DNA from: Bacillota bacterium
GTDB lineage: Bacteria; Bacillota_E; Sulfobacillia; Sulfobacillales; Sulfobacillaceae
Assembly (NCBI GenBank): GCA_021820165.1
Contig: JAKADW010000074.1
Location: 1-8,760 of the forward strand
Length of the DNA: 8,760 nt
Direction: 5' to 3'
Both the position numbers and the translations under genes were made by a program. The notes beneath the pieces were generated by a model that was not told the origin of the DNA, made no database searches, and worked only from the letters and a program-made list of their open reading frames with translations. Each line of letters starts with the position of its first letter. Position 1 is the first letter of the stretch. This document shows positions 1 to 5,990 of this stretch, one piece after another.

Positions 1-512
1 GTCGCGACTTCCCCGTGGGTCTCACGCCATATTTCCGGTCCCGTCGTGCGATAATGGACGGCGGGATTGGCGGGATTTTCGTGCTGGCGGAGCATCAACC
101 CGCCCGGAATGCGCCGTTCCAGTTCTCGTGCCTTTCGAATCGCCCCGGTCGTCCGCTCTTCCTGCGGCGTCTCCACCAACGTGGCGCCATACGCCCAAAA
201 TAGCTGTTTTCGCTCCATCGACTGGCCTTCCGGCATGCAAATCACTAACCGGAGGCCCCTTGATGCACATGCCATCGCCAAGGCGATGCCGGTATTGCCA
301 GACGTTGCTTCGATAATCACCGTGTCCGGCCTGACCTGCCCTCGCTTAATCGCATCGTCAATCAAGGAAAAGGCAGTCCGATCCTTCACCGAACCTCCGG
401 GGTTGCGCGACTCCAGTTTGGCATAGACACGGGTGTTAAAGCGCTTGGAAAGACCGTTGAGGAGAATGAGCGGTGTATTCCCTAAAAAGAGTTCGAGATC
501 AGCCAGCCCCAT
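1..512 (-). CDS. cysK: Cysteine synthase (O-acetylserine sulfhydrylase), 3' end off window
   Basis: PLP enzyme that makes L-cysteine from O-acetylserine and sulfide in the cytoplasm. About 170 N-terminal residues are visible (family proteins are about 300), and the gene continues past base 1. Seen in the translation: the entry motif GNTPLI (residues 11-16), NPGGSVKDR with the Schiff-base lysine at K43, the phosphate/substrate loop TSGNTG (70-75), and a segment reading MPEGQSMERKQLFWAYGA, a close variant of the family consensus. The ATG at 512 follows an extended Shine-Dalgarno AGGAGGTGA (513-521), but only 3 nt separate GGAGG from the ATG, which is unusually short. An in-frame stop directly precedes the ATG, and the next possible start is a CTG at codon 3. 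A terminator-like hairpin ends just upstream, so expression may be controlled there. CysK versus the cystathionine beta-synthase or CysM branches cannot be fully settled from the N-terminus, but the motifs favour CysK. Confidence 0.92.
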   Translation of the reverse strand, partial: MGLADLELFLGNTPLILLNGLSKRFNTRVYAKLESRNPGGSVKDRTAFSLIDDAIKRGQVRPDTVIIEATSGNTGIALAMACASRGLRLVICMPEGQSMERKQLFWAYGATLVETPQEERTTGAIRKARELERRIPGGLMLRQHENPANPAVHYRTTGPEIWRETHGEVA

Positions 513-525
513 TCACCTCCTCATC

Positions 526-554
526 AAAAAAGGAGCCCCTTTTCGGGGTCCCCC
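526..554 (-). terminator. Intrinsic terminator-like hairpin between tatA and cysK
   Basis: Read on the minus strand, GGACCCC and GGGGCTCC form a GC-rich stem with one bulge around a GAAAA loop. Six T residues follow (526-531). This is a classic Rho-independent terminator shape for the tatA transcript. The U-tract ends only 4 nt before the cysK Shine-Dalgarno AGGAGG (516-521), leaving no room for a separate cysK promoter, so it may act as an attenuator. Confidence 0.75.
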
Positions 555-561
555 TTTTCTC

Positions 562-583
562 AACACCCCTATTTGGGGGTGTT
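562..583 (-). repeat. Inverted repeat overlapping the tatA stop codon
   Basis: A perfect 8-bp inverted repeat (AACACCCC / GGGGTGTT) encloses a 6-nt loop. The tatA stop codon (569-571) lies at the loop/stem edge. No T-tract follows on the minus strand, so it is not a terminator for tatA by itself. Together with the hairpin at 526-554 it forms a tandem stem-loop pair that could stabilise the mRNA end or take part in alternative pairing. Confidence 0.6.
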
Positions 584-796
584 TTCGTCGGTAACCACCA
601 CTTGAGCCGGATACTCTTGCCCGGGCTCGCGCGGAGCATCCTTGGTGTCCGACGGCATCGTCCCGTTCATGGACTGCTTGAACTCGCGAAGGCTCTTGCC
701 CAATCCCGAACCAATTTCCGGAAGCCGCTTGGGGCCAAACACGAGTAGCGCGATCACCAACAGAATGATGATGTGTAAGGGTGAAAACAAATCCAC
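569..796 (-). CDS. tatA: Sec-independent protein translocase TatA/TatE
   Basis: Small pore-forming subunit of the twin-arginine translocase, which exports folded proteins across the cytoplasmic membrane. The 75-residue product has one N-terminal transmembrane segment (about residues 5-19), then the hallmark FGPKRLPEIG hinge (20-29), an amphipathic helix (about 28-45) and a charged, disordered cytoplasmic tail. Length and order fit TatA; TatB would usually be longer. I chose the GTG at 796 because AAAGGAG lies 8 nt upstream of it. The GTG at 805, three codons upstream, overlaps that Shine-Dalgarno sequence and is unlikely to be used. No tatC is present in the window, so the partner must be encoded elsewhere. 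The gene follows gatD after a 73-bp gap that holds its own promoter candidate. Confidence 0.93.
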   Translation of the reverse strand: MDLFSPLHIIILLVIALLVFGPKRLPEIGSGLGKSLREFKQSMNGTMPSDTKDAPREPGQEYPAQVVVTDENTPK

Positions 797-842
797 GGCC
801 GCCACTCCTTTCGGGCGAAAAAATCAATCGACGTTGTCCTTA

Positions 843-851
843 AGTATAGCA
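843..851 (-). promoter_or_regulatory. Extended -10 promoter candidate for tatA
   Basis: The minus strand reads TGCTATACT, an extended -10 element (TGn followed by TATACT, 5 of 6 matches to TATAAT). It lies 46 nt upstream of the chosen tatA start. No good -35 hexamer is present at 16-18 bp, which extended -10 promoters can tolerate. The upstream part of the promoter would overlap the 3' end of gatD. Confidence 0.5.
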
Positions 852-869
852 TGCACACTTGGCCAATAG

Positions 870-1613
870 CTATGAATTTCGGGAGCGGGCTAGAATCGCC
901 TCATGGGCCGCCATTTCTTCCGATTCGCCGAGCGGCTCCAATTCAATAGGAAAGCCGCGATAGGCGAGGGCCCAGCGGAGCAACAGATCGGTTAAATGGG
1001 GGTTCTTCGGCAAGAGCGAACCGTGGAGATACGTGCCAATGACATGGTCTTGAACCGCCCCCTCCGTCATATCCTCGCCATTATTCCCCTGACCCAACGC
1101 CACTCGCCCCAATGGTCCCTGAGAGGGCCCCAAAAACGTCCGCCCGCCATGATTCTCAAAACCCACCAGAGATGATGGCGATATGTCGAGCGAGGTCTCG
1201 GTAACGACGTCACCAATGGCCCGGGACGACCCCGGCTCCGTCCAGACATCTAAGTACCCCAACCCCGGGAGTTTATGGCCGTCAGCCGTCTTATAGTACT
1301 GTCCTAGCAACTGATAGGCTCCACAGATGGCCAGCATGGGAAGACCCGCCTTGAGTCGACTGGAGAGCTCGTCCTGAAGCTTTAAGAAATCGTCGGCGAT
1401 GCGGGACTGGTGGGAGTCTTCGCCTCCCCCCATGAAAACCAAGTCGACCTCATCCCAAGAAATCGGTTCCCCCACCTCGCGAGCCATCACGCTCGCGGGG
1501 ATGTTCCGCCAACGGGCCCGCTGCAAGAGGGCCAAGACATTCCCGCGATCCCCATAGAGATTCATGTGTTCGGGATATAAGTGCAAAATATTGATACGTG
1601 GCTCTCCTGACAC
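870..1613 (-). CDS. gatD: Lipid II isoglutaminyl synthase, glutaminase subunit GatD
   Basis: Class I glutamine amidotransferase that supplies ammonia to MurT for amidating D-Glu to D-isoglutamine in lipid II of Gram-positive cell walls. The 247-residue protein matches GatD along its length: LHLYPEHMNLYGDRGN (10-25), GGGEDSHQ (62-69), nucleophile C97 in AICGAYQ, R131 in the position of the GatD substrate-binding arginine, VGFENHGGRT (150-159), GNNGED (176-181), and catalytic H197 in GTYLHG followed by LLPKNP. This pattern separates it from the longer cobyric acid synthases that share the fold. The GTG start at 1613 has GGGGAGG 7 nt upstream. The usual partner murT is not next to it: the upstream gene is divergent and the downstream gene is tatA. 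Automated labels such as 'CobB/CobQ-like amidotransferase' are likely but misleading here, because true cobalamin genes lie nearby. Confidence 0.9.
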   Translation of the reverse strand: MSGEPRINILHLYPEHMNLYGDRGNVLALLQRARWRNIPASVMAREVGEPISWDEVDLVFMGGGEDSHQSRIADDFLKLQDELSSRLKAGLPMLAICGAYQLLGQYYKTADGHKLPGLGYLDVWTEPGSSRAIGDVVTETSLDISPSSLVGFENHGGRTFLGPSQGPLGRVALGQGNNGEDMTEGAVQDHVIGTYLHGSLLPKNPHLTDLLLRWALAYRGFPIELEPLGESEEMAAHEAILARSRNS

Positions 1614-1704
1614 GCCAGGTCCTCCCCTAAACGAACATTAAATATTGACCCGGGACAAGCCCCCGAATAAGCTAACTATATCATGGACGGAAAGGAGCTC
1701 CCGG
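1614..1704. promoter_or_regulatory. Divergent intergenic region between gatD and the deacylase-like gene
   Basis: These 91 bp separate two outward-facing starts and must carry promoters for both. Each gene has a clear Shine-Dalgarno sequence at its end (GGGGAGG for gatD, GGAAAGGAG for the plus-strand gene). A TTGACC hexamer sits at 1645-1650 on the plus strand, but the best -10 at 17 bp is only TAAGCT. The region is AT-richer than its surroundings. I cannot assign promoters with confidence. Confidence 0.4.
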
Positions 1705-2226
1705 ATGCCGCTCGATATCGAATTCCCATTTCTCGACATGATTGAGAGCGGGGAGATTCCGCTCGTGGACCGTCGTCAGCTCCACTATCTCACCCGTGGC
1801 GTGCATCAGGCCGCCGAGCTTCTCAAAGCGGACATCCGCCAGATGATTGAAGTCTCCGTCTATTGGTGCGGAGCCCGTCCCGTCGTGGTTCTACACGCCC
1901 CCGTCAATCGCGTGGATTTAGGAAAGCTTGAGCAATGGTTTGGTCTTGAAGTGCGGCCGGCGAGCCCCACCGAAATCTCGGCACTCTGCGGCACCCACAT
2001 CTATGGGTCACCGCCCGCCGGCCAATCCTACCAAATGCCGATCTTCATCGACGACGACCTCATGCACCAGCCCTTTCTCTGGGCTGCCGCCGGGGACCCG
2101 GCGGTATGGGTGGCGCTCACGCCGGAAAACCTGGTCCGGGTGAGCGGTGGATACGTGGTCGACATCAAACGCCCCAACTACCTCCAAATGGTGGAACAAT
2201 TTCGGTCGCGCCCGGCCCCCTCATAA
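1705..2226 (+). CDS. YbaK/ProX-like aminoacyl-tRNA deacylase family protein
   Basis: Resembles the YbaK/ProXp fold, whose members hydrolyse mischarged aminoacyl-tRNAs in trans. The 173-residue product has an N-terminal helical stretch (about 1-45) and then the family core: beta strands around residues 47-65, RVDLGKLEQWFG (69-80), RPASPTEISALCG (84-96), a GSPPAG loop (101-106), PIFIDDDL, and a strand near GDPAVWVALTPENLVRV that matches the usual 'G.....L..s..dL.r.' ending. The conserved lysine expected near residue 49 (as in 'KTL' of YbaK) appears to be E49, so deacylase activity is uncertain. I chose the ATG at 1705 over an upstream in-frame start at 1645 because GGAAAGGAG lies 7 nt before it. 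The stop codon overlaps that of cobS on the other strand by 6 bp. Family placement rests on motif order, not a search. Confidence 0.68.
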   Translation: MPLDIEFPFLDMIESGEIPLVDRRQLHYLTRGVHQAAELLKADIRQMIEVSVYWCGARPVVVLHAPVNRVDLGKLEQWFGLEVRPASPTEISALCGTHIYGSPPAGQSYQMPIFIDDDLMHQPFLWAAAGDPAVWVALTPENLVRVSGGYVVDIKRPNYLQMVEQFRSRPAPS

Positions 2227-2940
2227 GGGCGGCGCGGAGAACGCCACCAAGAAGAAGAGAGTCAGCACTTCCATCACGATCACGGCGGCATGAAGCACAT
2301 CTCGGTTGAGCCCGCCGAAAAGCCGCCGCCCCCAGAGGAGAAAAAGGCCCGTTAAGACCAGAGCCGCTCCAAACACGTCGACCCCTTCAAACCCGGTCAC
2401 CAACACCCCGAGCGCCAAGGCTAAAATCAGCGGAACCCACGAACCGGTGCCTCCTTGGCTCACCCGAAGCAAGCGGCCATAGTCGAGATCCGAAGGATCT
2501 AAACCGCGCCAGGACATTCCCCACGCCATGGCTGCCCGGGCCCATAGAGGGGGCATGACCCACACCCAGGTGGCAAGATTAGCGCCATGGCGCATCCCCG
2601 CCCACAACAACACCAGCGCCATGGCGACAAAGAGGGCCCCGGCCGCCCCGACCGCCCGATCGCGGCGCGTGCTGCTTCGGGTATCCGGGTGAGCCGCCCA
2701 TCCATCAAAAATTTTGGCGAGCCCCTGCCACGGGCGCGCCCCGGTAAAAACCGCTTCACCCCCCACAGCCACCCCAAATCCATAGGCATTGGGCCCAAAC
2801 AAGTGAATGGCCAGCACCCAAATGAGGCCGGCCAAAATCCCCGGCACCCAAAGCCAAGCGGCCACAAAGCGGCCCTCCCGCGTGAACCCTGGCACCGAAA
2901 TCCGGGTTGTCCAACGAAACGCTTCCGCTAATGAGTTCAT
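2221..2940 (-). CDS. cobS: Adenosylcobinamide-GDP ribazoletransferase (CobS), divergent
   Basis: CobS is the membrane enzyme that joins adenosylcobinamide-GDP with alpha-ribazole (phosphate) in the last part of cobalamin synthesis. The 239-residue product has the family start FRWTTRISVPG (8-18), several hydrophobic membrane segments (about 27-48, 53-66, 101-116, 122-140, 168-183, 188-203, 216-235), RDRAVGAAG (93-101, matching the family's 'KDSRVGAFG'), and GGLNRDVLHAA (209-219, matching 'GG.tGDvLGA'). Length is close to the usual 250. The motif normally read as LDGLADTADG is WQGLAKIFDG here (71-80), so two of its three aspartates are gone. The ATG at 2940 overlaps the cobD stop in an ATGA, so translation is probably coupled. 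The open frame reaches back to 3009, but only the ATG at 2940 fits. The operon position makes the assignment firm even though the sequence is divergent. Confidence 0.82.
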   Translation of the reverse strand: MNSLAEAFRWTTRISVPGFTREGRFVAAWLWVPGILAGLIWVLAIHLFGPNAYGFGVAVGGEAVFTGARPWQGLAKIFDGWAAHPDTRSSTRRDRAVGAAGALFVAMALVLLWAGMRHGANLATWVWVMPPLWARAAMAWGMSWRGLDPSDLDYGRLLRVSQGGTGSWVPLILALALGVLVTGFEGVDVFGAALVLTGLFLLWGRRLFGGLNRDVLHAAVIVMEVLTLFFLVAFSAPPL

Positions 2941-3935
2941 AGCCACTTCCCCGATATGACGACTGCAATCACGCCAAAAGTCACGGCGGTCACCATGGTG
3001 GCCCGCCAACTGACCGAAATGGCATGAATGATGGCCGTCGGATGGAGCGGTCGCTCCGCCGTTCCCAATTTCGGTCGGAGAGCCACCACCCCGTCAAACA
3101 TATTAGGCCCTCCAAGACTGACGCCAATCGCCCCGGCCATGGCCGCCTCGGACATACCACTGTTAGGAATGGGATGGCGCCGTCCATCGACGCGCATGGT
3201 TCGATAAGCTTGGCGAAACCGCCCCTCCATAGAGGCGGCGATACTAATCGCCAGACCCGCCAGACGTGCCGGCACATAATTGGCCCAACCATCCAGGCGG
3301 GCCGCGAACCACCCCAATTCCTCATAACGAGGACTATGATTGCCGATCACCGCATCTAAGGTGTTCACCGCCTTATAGGCCCAAAGCCAAGCGGGGCCAC
3401 CCAAAAAGGTGTAAAAGAGGGGTCCTACCACCGCATCACAGGTGTTCTCCGCCACCGTTTCGATCGTGGTACGAATCATGTCTTCCGGGGAAAGAGCGCT
3501 GGTGTCGCGGCTCACGATATACTGGAGCCATTGGCGCGCTTCGGACGACTGATTGGTCACCAAGGGCCGGTAGACCAAGAGAGCGGCATCGGTAAGCCCC
3601 CGAATGGCCAGTCCCCAATAGGTCCAAAGGACGACCATCAGCCGGAACAGCCAAACCGACACGTCGTCCGCCGCCCAAAGTACGGCGGATACCACGGCTA
3701 GGGTCAGAAGGACCACGAAGATCGTCATCGCGGCTCCCATGATGCGAAGTCCGAGGCGCCCCCAGGAGCGCCGGCCAATAAGTTCCGCCAACCCCATGGT
3801 GAGCCGCCCGATCAGTCTGACGGGATGATAAAACCACATGGGGTCTCCCAACATCAGATCGACCACGGCGGCCAACAAAATCCAGGCAGCTAAATCATAT
3901 CCCGACCAAACGGAAAAGAGTCTCGACACCCACAT
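2937..3935 (-). CDS. cobD: Adenosylcobinamide-phosphate synthase (CobD/CbiB)
   Basis: Integral membrane enzyme that attaches (R)-1-amino-2-propanol or its phosphate to adenosylcobyric acid, giving adenosylcobinamide (phosphate). The 332-residue protein carries the family landmarks: DLMLGDP (26-32), HPVRLIG (37-43), VSRDTSALS (141-149), ETVAENTCDAVVGPLFY (159-175), AYKAVNTLDAVIG (186-198), PNSGMSEAAMAGAIGVSLGG (257-276) and PN at 277-278. Several hydrophobic segments fit a polytopic protein, and the length is normal. The ATG at 3935 lies 41 bp inside the 3' end of cobQ, and an SD-like GGAGGGGGTGA sits 9 nt upstream, so the overlap looks real. It forms an operon with cobQ upstream and cobS downstream. 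The name cbiB is used for the same enzyme in anaerobic-pathway organisms. Confidence 0.95.
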   Translation of the reverse strand: MWVSRLFSVWSGYDLAAWILLAAVVDLMLGDPMWFYHPVRLIGRLTMGLAELIGRRSWGRLGLRIMGAAMTIFVVLLTLAVVSAVLWAADDVSVWLFRLMVVLWTYWGLAIRGLTDAALLVYRPLVTNQSSEARQWLQYIVSRDTSALSPEDMIRTTIETVAENTCDAVVGPLFYTFLGGPAWLWAYKAVNTLDAVIGNHSPRYEELGWFAARLDGWANYVPARLAGLAISIAASMEGRFRQAYRTMRVDGRRHPIPNSGMSEAAMAGAIGVSLGGPNMFDGVVALRPKLGTAERPLHPTAIIHAISVSWRATMVTAVTFGVIAVVISGKWL

Positions 3936-5343
3936 GCTCGCGAATCACCCCCTCCAATTTGGTCAGGCCCGCTTCGATGGGATTGTCGCCGCGTCCCGCA
4001 TCAATGCCCCATCGAGCCAAAAGCGTCCGGCGAAACGCACCTTCATCCAACATACCATGAAGATAGGTGCCGAGCACCTTTCCATCGGGGGAAATCCAGC
4101 CATCATCATCCCCGTCGAACGTCAGTAGCGGCCTCGGGGTGTCTAAAAACACGGTATCGCCATTATGAATCTCGTATCCTTCCACCCCGACCGGCTCTAA
4201 CTCGCTTGCGACCACCTGAGCTTTTCGCCGTTTGACCCTTTTTCCTCTATTCATACGCGTGATGGCCGGAATGAGCCCAAGACCCGGATGGGAGTCCGGG
4301 TCGCCCTCGACGCCCTCCGGATCGTCGACCCGCTGCCCGAGCATCTGCATGCCGCCGCAAATCCCGATAATGGTGGTTCCCTCATCACGCCAGCGGCGAA
4401 TGGCGTCCGCCCAGCCACTTTCGAAAAGCCAGGCTAAATCAAAGAGGGTCCCCTTACTGCCAGGAATAATGAGAAGATCGGGACGCTCTCGAGGCGGGGT
4501 GCGCTGCCAAGCCAAAGAGACTTCCGGCTCCGCCTCGAGCGCCAAGAGGTCGGTGAAGTTGCTGATGTGTGGGAGCACCACCACCGAAGCCCGCAGTCCC
4601 TTTGAGGCCCAGCTGTCGGGTTTTCCCTCGAGACTCACGCTATCCTCATCCGGCAACCCAAAAGAAAGAAACGGCAGCACCCCTAAGACCGGAACCTGGC
4701 AGAGCGATTCCAAAATTCCCAGGCCCTCCTCGAACAAACTGACGTCCCCGCGAAATTTGTTGACAATGAGGCCCTTTAGCCGCGCCCGATCTTCGGCGGG
4801 CAATAATTGGACCGTGCCATAGAGTGAGGCAAACACCCCGCCCCGGTCGATGTCGCCGACCAGAACCAAAGCGGCCTTGGCATGGCGGGGCAAGAGAAGA
4901 TTGGAGAGATCTCCTTCCATGAGGTTCAGCTCCACCGGGCTTCCCGCGCCCTCCATCACCAGCACATCATACGCCCGCTGTAGTCTTTCAAACGATTCGA
5001 TGGCGGCCTCTCGAAGCCACACCCGCCGTCCCCGAAACGACGCGGCATGGGCCGTTCCCTGAACTTTCCCGTGAACAATCACTTGAGAGCGGTGGCCCGG
5101 TTCCGGCTTTAGCAAAATCGGATTCATATCCACCGTCGGCTCAACACCGGCCGCCCACGCCTGCAAGGCCTGAGCATAACCAATCTCCCCGCCATCTAAG
5201 GTCACGAACGCGTTCAGCGCCATGTTTTGAGCCTTAAACGGCGCCACCCGCACCCCTTCTTGGGCTAACACACGAATAATTCCGGCCGTCACAATACTTT
5301 TGCCGACATGCGAACTGGTGCCAAGAATCGCGGCATGACCCAT
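3895..5343 (-). CDS. cobQ: Cobyric acid synthase (CobQ/CbiP)
   Basis: Cytoplasmic ATP- and glutamine-dependent amidase that converts adenosylcobyrinic a,c-diamide to adenosylcobyric acid by amidating four side chains. The 482-residue length is standard. The N-terminal synthetase domain has the nucleotide loop GTSSHVGKS (8-16), PFKAQNMALN (35-44), DGGEIGYAQALQAWAAGVEP (50-69), MNPILLKP (73-80), VMEGAGSPVELNL (129-141) and VGDIDRGGVFASLYG (162-176). The C-terminal glutaminase domain has C329 in GICGGMQMLG, the segment GYEIHNG (389-395) and H429 in GTYLHG. The ATG at 5343 has GGAGGAGGG about 10 nt upstream. It is the first gene of the cobQ-cobD-cobS operon, and its stop lies within cobD. No cobalamin riboswitch fits in the short leader. 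Confidence 0.97.
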   Translation of the reverse strand: MGHAAILGTSSHVGKSIVTAGIIRVLAQEGVRVAPFKAQNMALNAFVTLDGGEIGYAQALQAWAAGVEPTVDMNPILLKPEPGHRSQVIVHGKVQGTAHAASFRGRRVWLREAAIESFERLQRAYDVLVMEGAGSPVELNLMEGDLSNLLLPRHAKAALVLVGDIDRGGVFASLYGTVQLLPAEDRARLKGLIVNKFRGDVSLFEEGLGILESLCQVPVLGVLPFLSFGLPDEDSVSLEGKPDSWASKGLRASVVVLPHISNFTDLLALEAEPEVSLAWQRTPPRERPDLLIIPGSKGTLFDLAWLFESGWADAIRRWRDEGTTIIGICGGMQMLGQRVDDPEGVEGDPDSHPGLGLIPAITRMNRGKRVKRRKAQVVASELEPVGVEGYEIHNGDTVFLDTPRPLLTFDGDDDGWISPDGKVLGTYLHGMLDEGAFRRTLLARWGIDAGRGDNPIEAGLTKLEGVIREHVGVETLFRLVGI

Positions 5344-5376
5344 GGACCTTCGTCCCTCCTCCCAACCCCTTTCCCT

Positions 5377-5382
5377 ATTTTA
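5377..5382 (-). promoter_or_regulatory. -10 candidate for the cobQ-cobD-cobS operon
   Basis: The minus strand reads TAAAAT (5 of 6 matches to the -10 consensus), about 33 nt upstream of the cobQ ATG and just downstream of the cytochrome gene's terminator. No convincing -35 is present at 16-18 bp, because that position lies inside the terminator. It would give a leader of roughly 25-30 nt, too short for a riboswitch. Confidence 0.35.
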
Positions 5383-5392
5383 GCGGAACCAC

Positions 5393-5423
5393 AAAAAAGA
5401 CGGTCCCAAGGACCGCCTTTTTT
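5393..5423 (-). terminator. Rho-independent terminator, bidirectional in form
   Basis: A perfect 6-bp CGGTCC/GGACCG stem closes a 3-nt loop. It is flanked by a run of six A on one side and six T on the other, and can extend through one mismatch into A-T pairs. On the minus strand it lies 20 nt after the cytochrome c stop and ends in TTTTTT, so it terminates that gene and insulates the cob operon. The symmetry means it could also stop plus-strand transcription, but no plus-strand gene lies just upstream. Confidence 0.85.
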
Positions 5424-5442
5424 CGTTCGCGCGAGTGCTCGA

Positions 5443-5883
5443 CTATTTCCCTGCCAAGTGCCACACGTAGGCTGCCGCGTTGGCAGCCTGCTGGGGTTTC
5501 AAGGAACCCGGATTGCTGGCTGGCATATTATGCGCGATGAAGGATGCCAGGGACGCTTCGGTGCCAAATGTTTTGACCACGCTGGAGGGCTTGGCCAAAC
5601 GAGGCGCCATGCTGGTCCCGGTACCGCTCCGTCCGTGGCAGCTCTGACAATCCCGGGCATAAAGCGTGGCCCCGGCCTTCGCGTTCCCCACGAGCGGTCG
5701 GGTCGGCGCCGTGGTGAGAATTCTCGACACCCGCGTTGGCCTCGCCTTTCGCCCCGCCATGTTGACCGTCCGGTGAGCGGCATTTTTTGCTGACGGCGCG
5801 GGCTTCCCCCCGCACCCCGATACCAGTAGTGAAAACGGTAAGAAAAGACCCAGGATCCCCACCCACACGCGACCTCTTGACAC
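5443..5883 (-). CDS. Lipoprotein mono-heme cytochrome c
   Basis: Probable electron carrier anchored to the outer face of the cytoplasmic membrane. The 146-residue precursor starts with a basic N-terminus and a hydrophobic stretch (about 6-22), ending in a lipobox LLVSGC with C24 as the lipidated cysteine. A low-complexity linker rich in Ala, Arg, Pro and Thr (about 25-63) leads to a class I cytochrome c domain. That domain has a CQSCH heme site (C79, C82, H83), a likely axial methionine M120 in HNMP, and a C-terminal helix ending AAYVWHL. The GTG start at 5883 has a GGTGAGG purine stretch at suitable spacing. It is monocistronic, with a strong terminator downstream and a divergent gene upstream. 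The redox partner (an oxidase or other complex) is not in the window. The heme motif and lipobox are seen directly; the specific respiratory role is inferred. Confidence 0.88.
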   Translation of the reverse strand: MSRGRVWVGILGLFLPFSLLVSGCGGKPAPSAKNAAHRTVNMAGRKARPTRVSRILTTAPTRPLVGNAKAGATLYARDCQSCHGRSGTGTSMAPRLAKPSSVVKTFGTEASLASFIAHNMPASNPGSLKPQQAANAAAYVWHLAGK

Positions 5884-5903
5884 CGAAATCCCTCACCTTC
5901 GGA

Positions 5904-5934
5904 ATGATAGGGTTAGGATCTCCGCCTCTGGCAA
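5904..5934 (-). promoter_or_regulatory. Promoter candidate for the cytochrome c gene
   Basis: On the minus strand TTGCCA (5929-5934, 5 of 6 to the -35 consensus) and TATCAT (5904-5909, 5 of 6 to the -10 consensus) are separated by 19 bp, somewhat longer than ideal. The -10 lies about 20 nt upstream of the GTG start, leaving a short leader that contains the Shine-Dalgarno region. Confidence 0.4.
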
Positions 5935-5961
5935 ATCTATGCACAGCACCAGACCGTTGGT

Positions 5962-5967
5962 TATACT
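5962..5967 (+). promoter_or_regulatory. -10 candidate for the unknown gene at 5991
   Basis: TATACT (5 of 6 matches to TATAAT) lies 23 nt upstream of the ATG at 5991 and directly before the Shine-Dalgarno AAGGAGGT. No good -35 is found at the usual distance. It is divergent from the cytochrome promoter candidate, so regulation at the two could be linked. Confidence 0.35.
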
Positions 5968-5990
5968 AGACGGATAAGGAGGTCGATCGC

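Noticed and set aside
67..426. Plus-strand open frame of 119 codons at the left edge
   Set aside because: It is antisense to the clearly conserved cysK coding region.
1586..1648. Direct repeat AAATATTGA at 1586-1594 and 1640-1648
   Set aside because: Nine AT-rich bases, the first copy being inside gatD codons. It is likely chance and has no symmetry suggesting an operator.
3436..3837. Minus-strand open frame inside cobD in another frame
   Set aside because: It overlaps the conserved core of cobD, and its Arg/Gly/His-rich product looks like an out-of-frame shadow.
4232..4822. Plus-strand open frame of 196 codons
   Set aside because: It lies wholly antisense to cobQ, has no Shine-Dalgarno, and its Ser/Arg/Pro-rich product is typical of the reverse frame of a GC-rich gene.
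5308..5793. Plus-strand open frame of 161 codons crossing the terminator
   Set aside because: It spans the cytochrome c gene in antisense and a strong terminator, and has no ribosome binding site.
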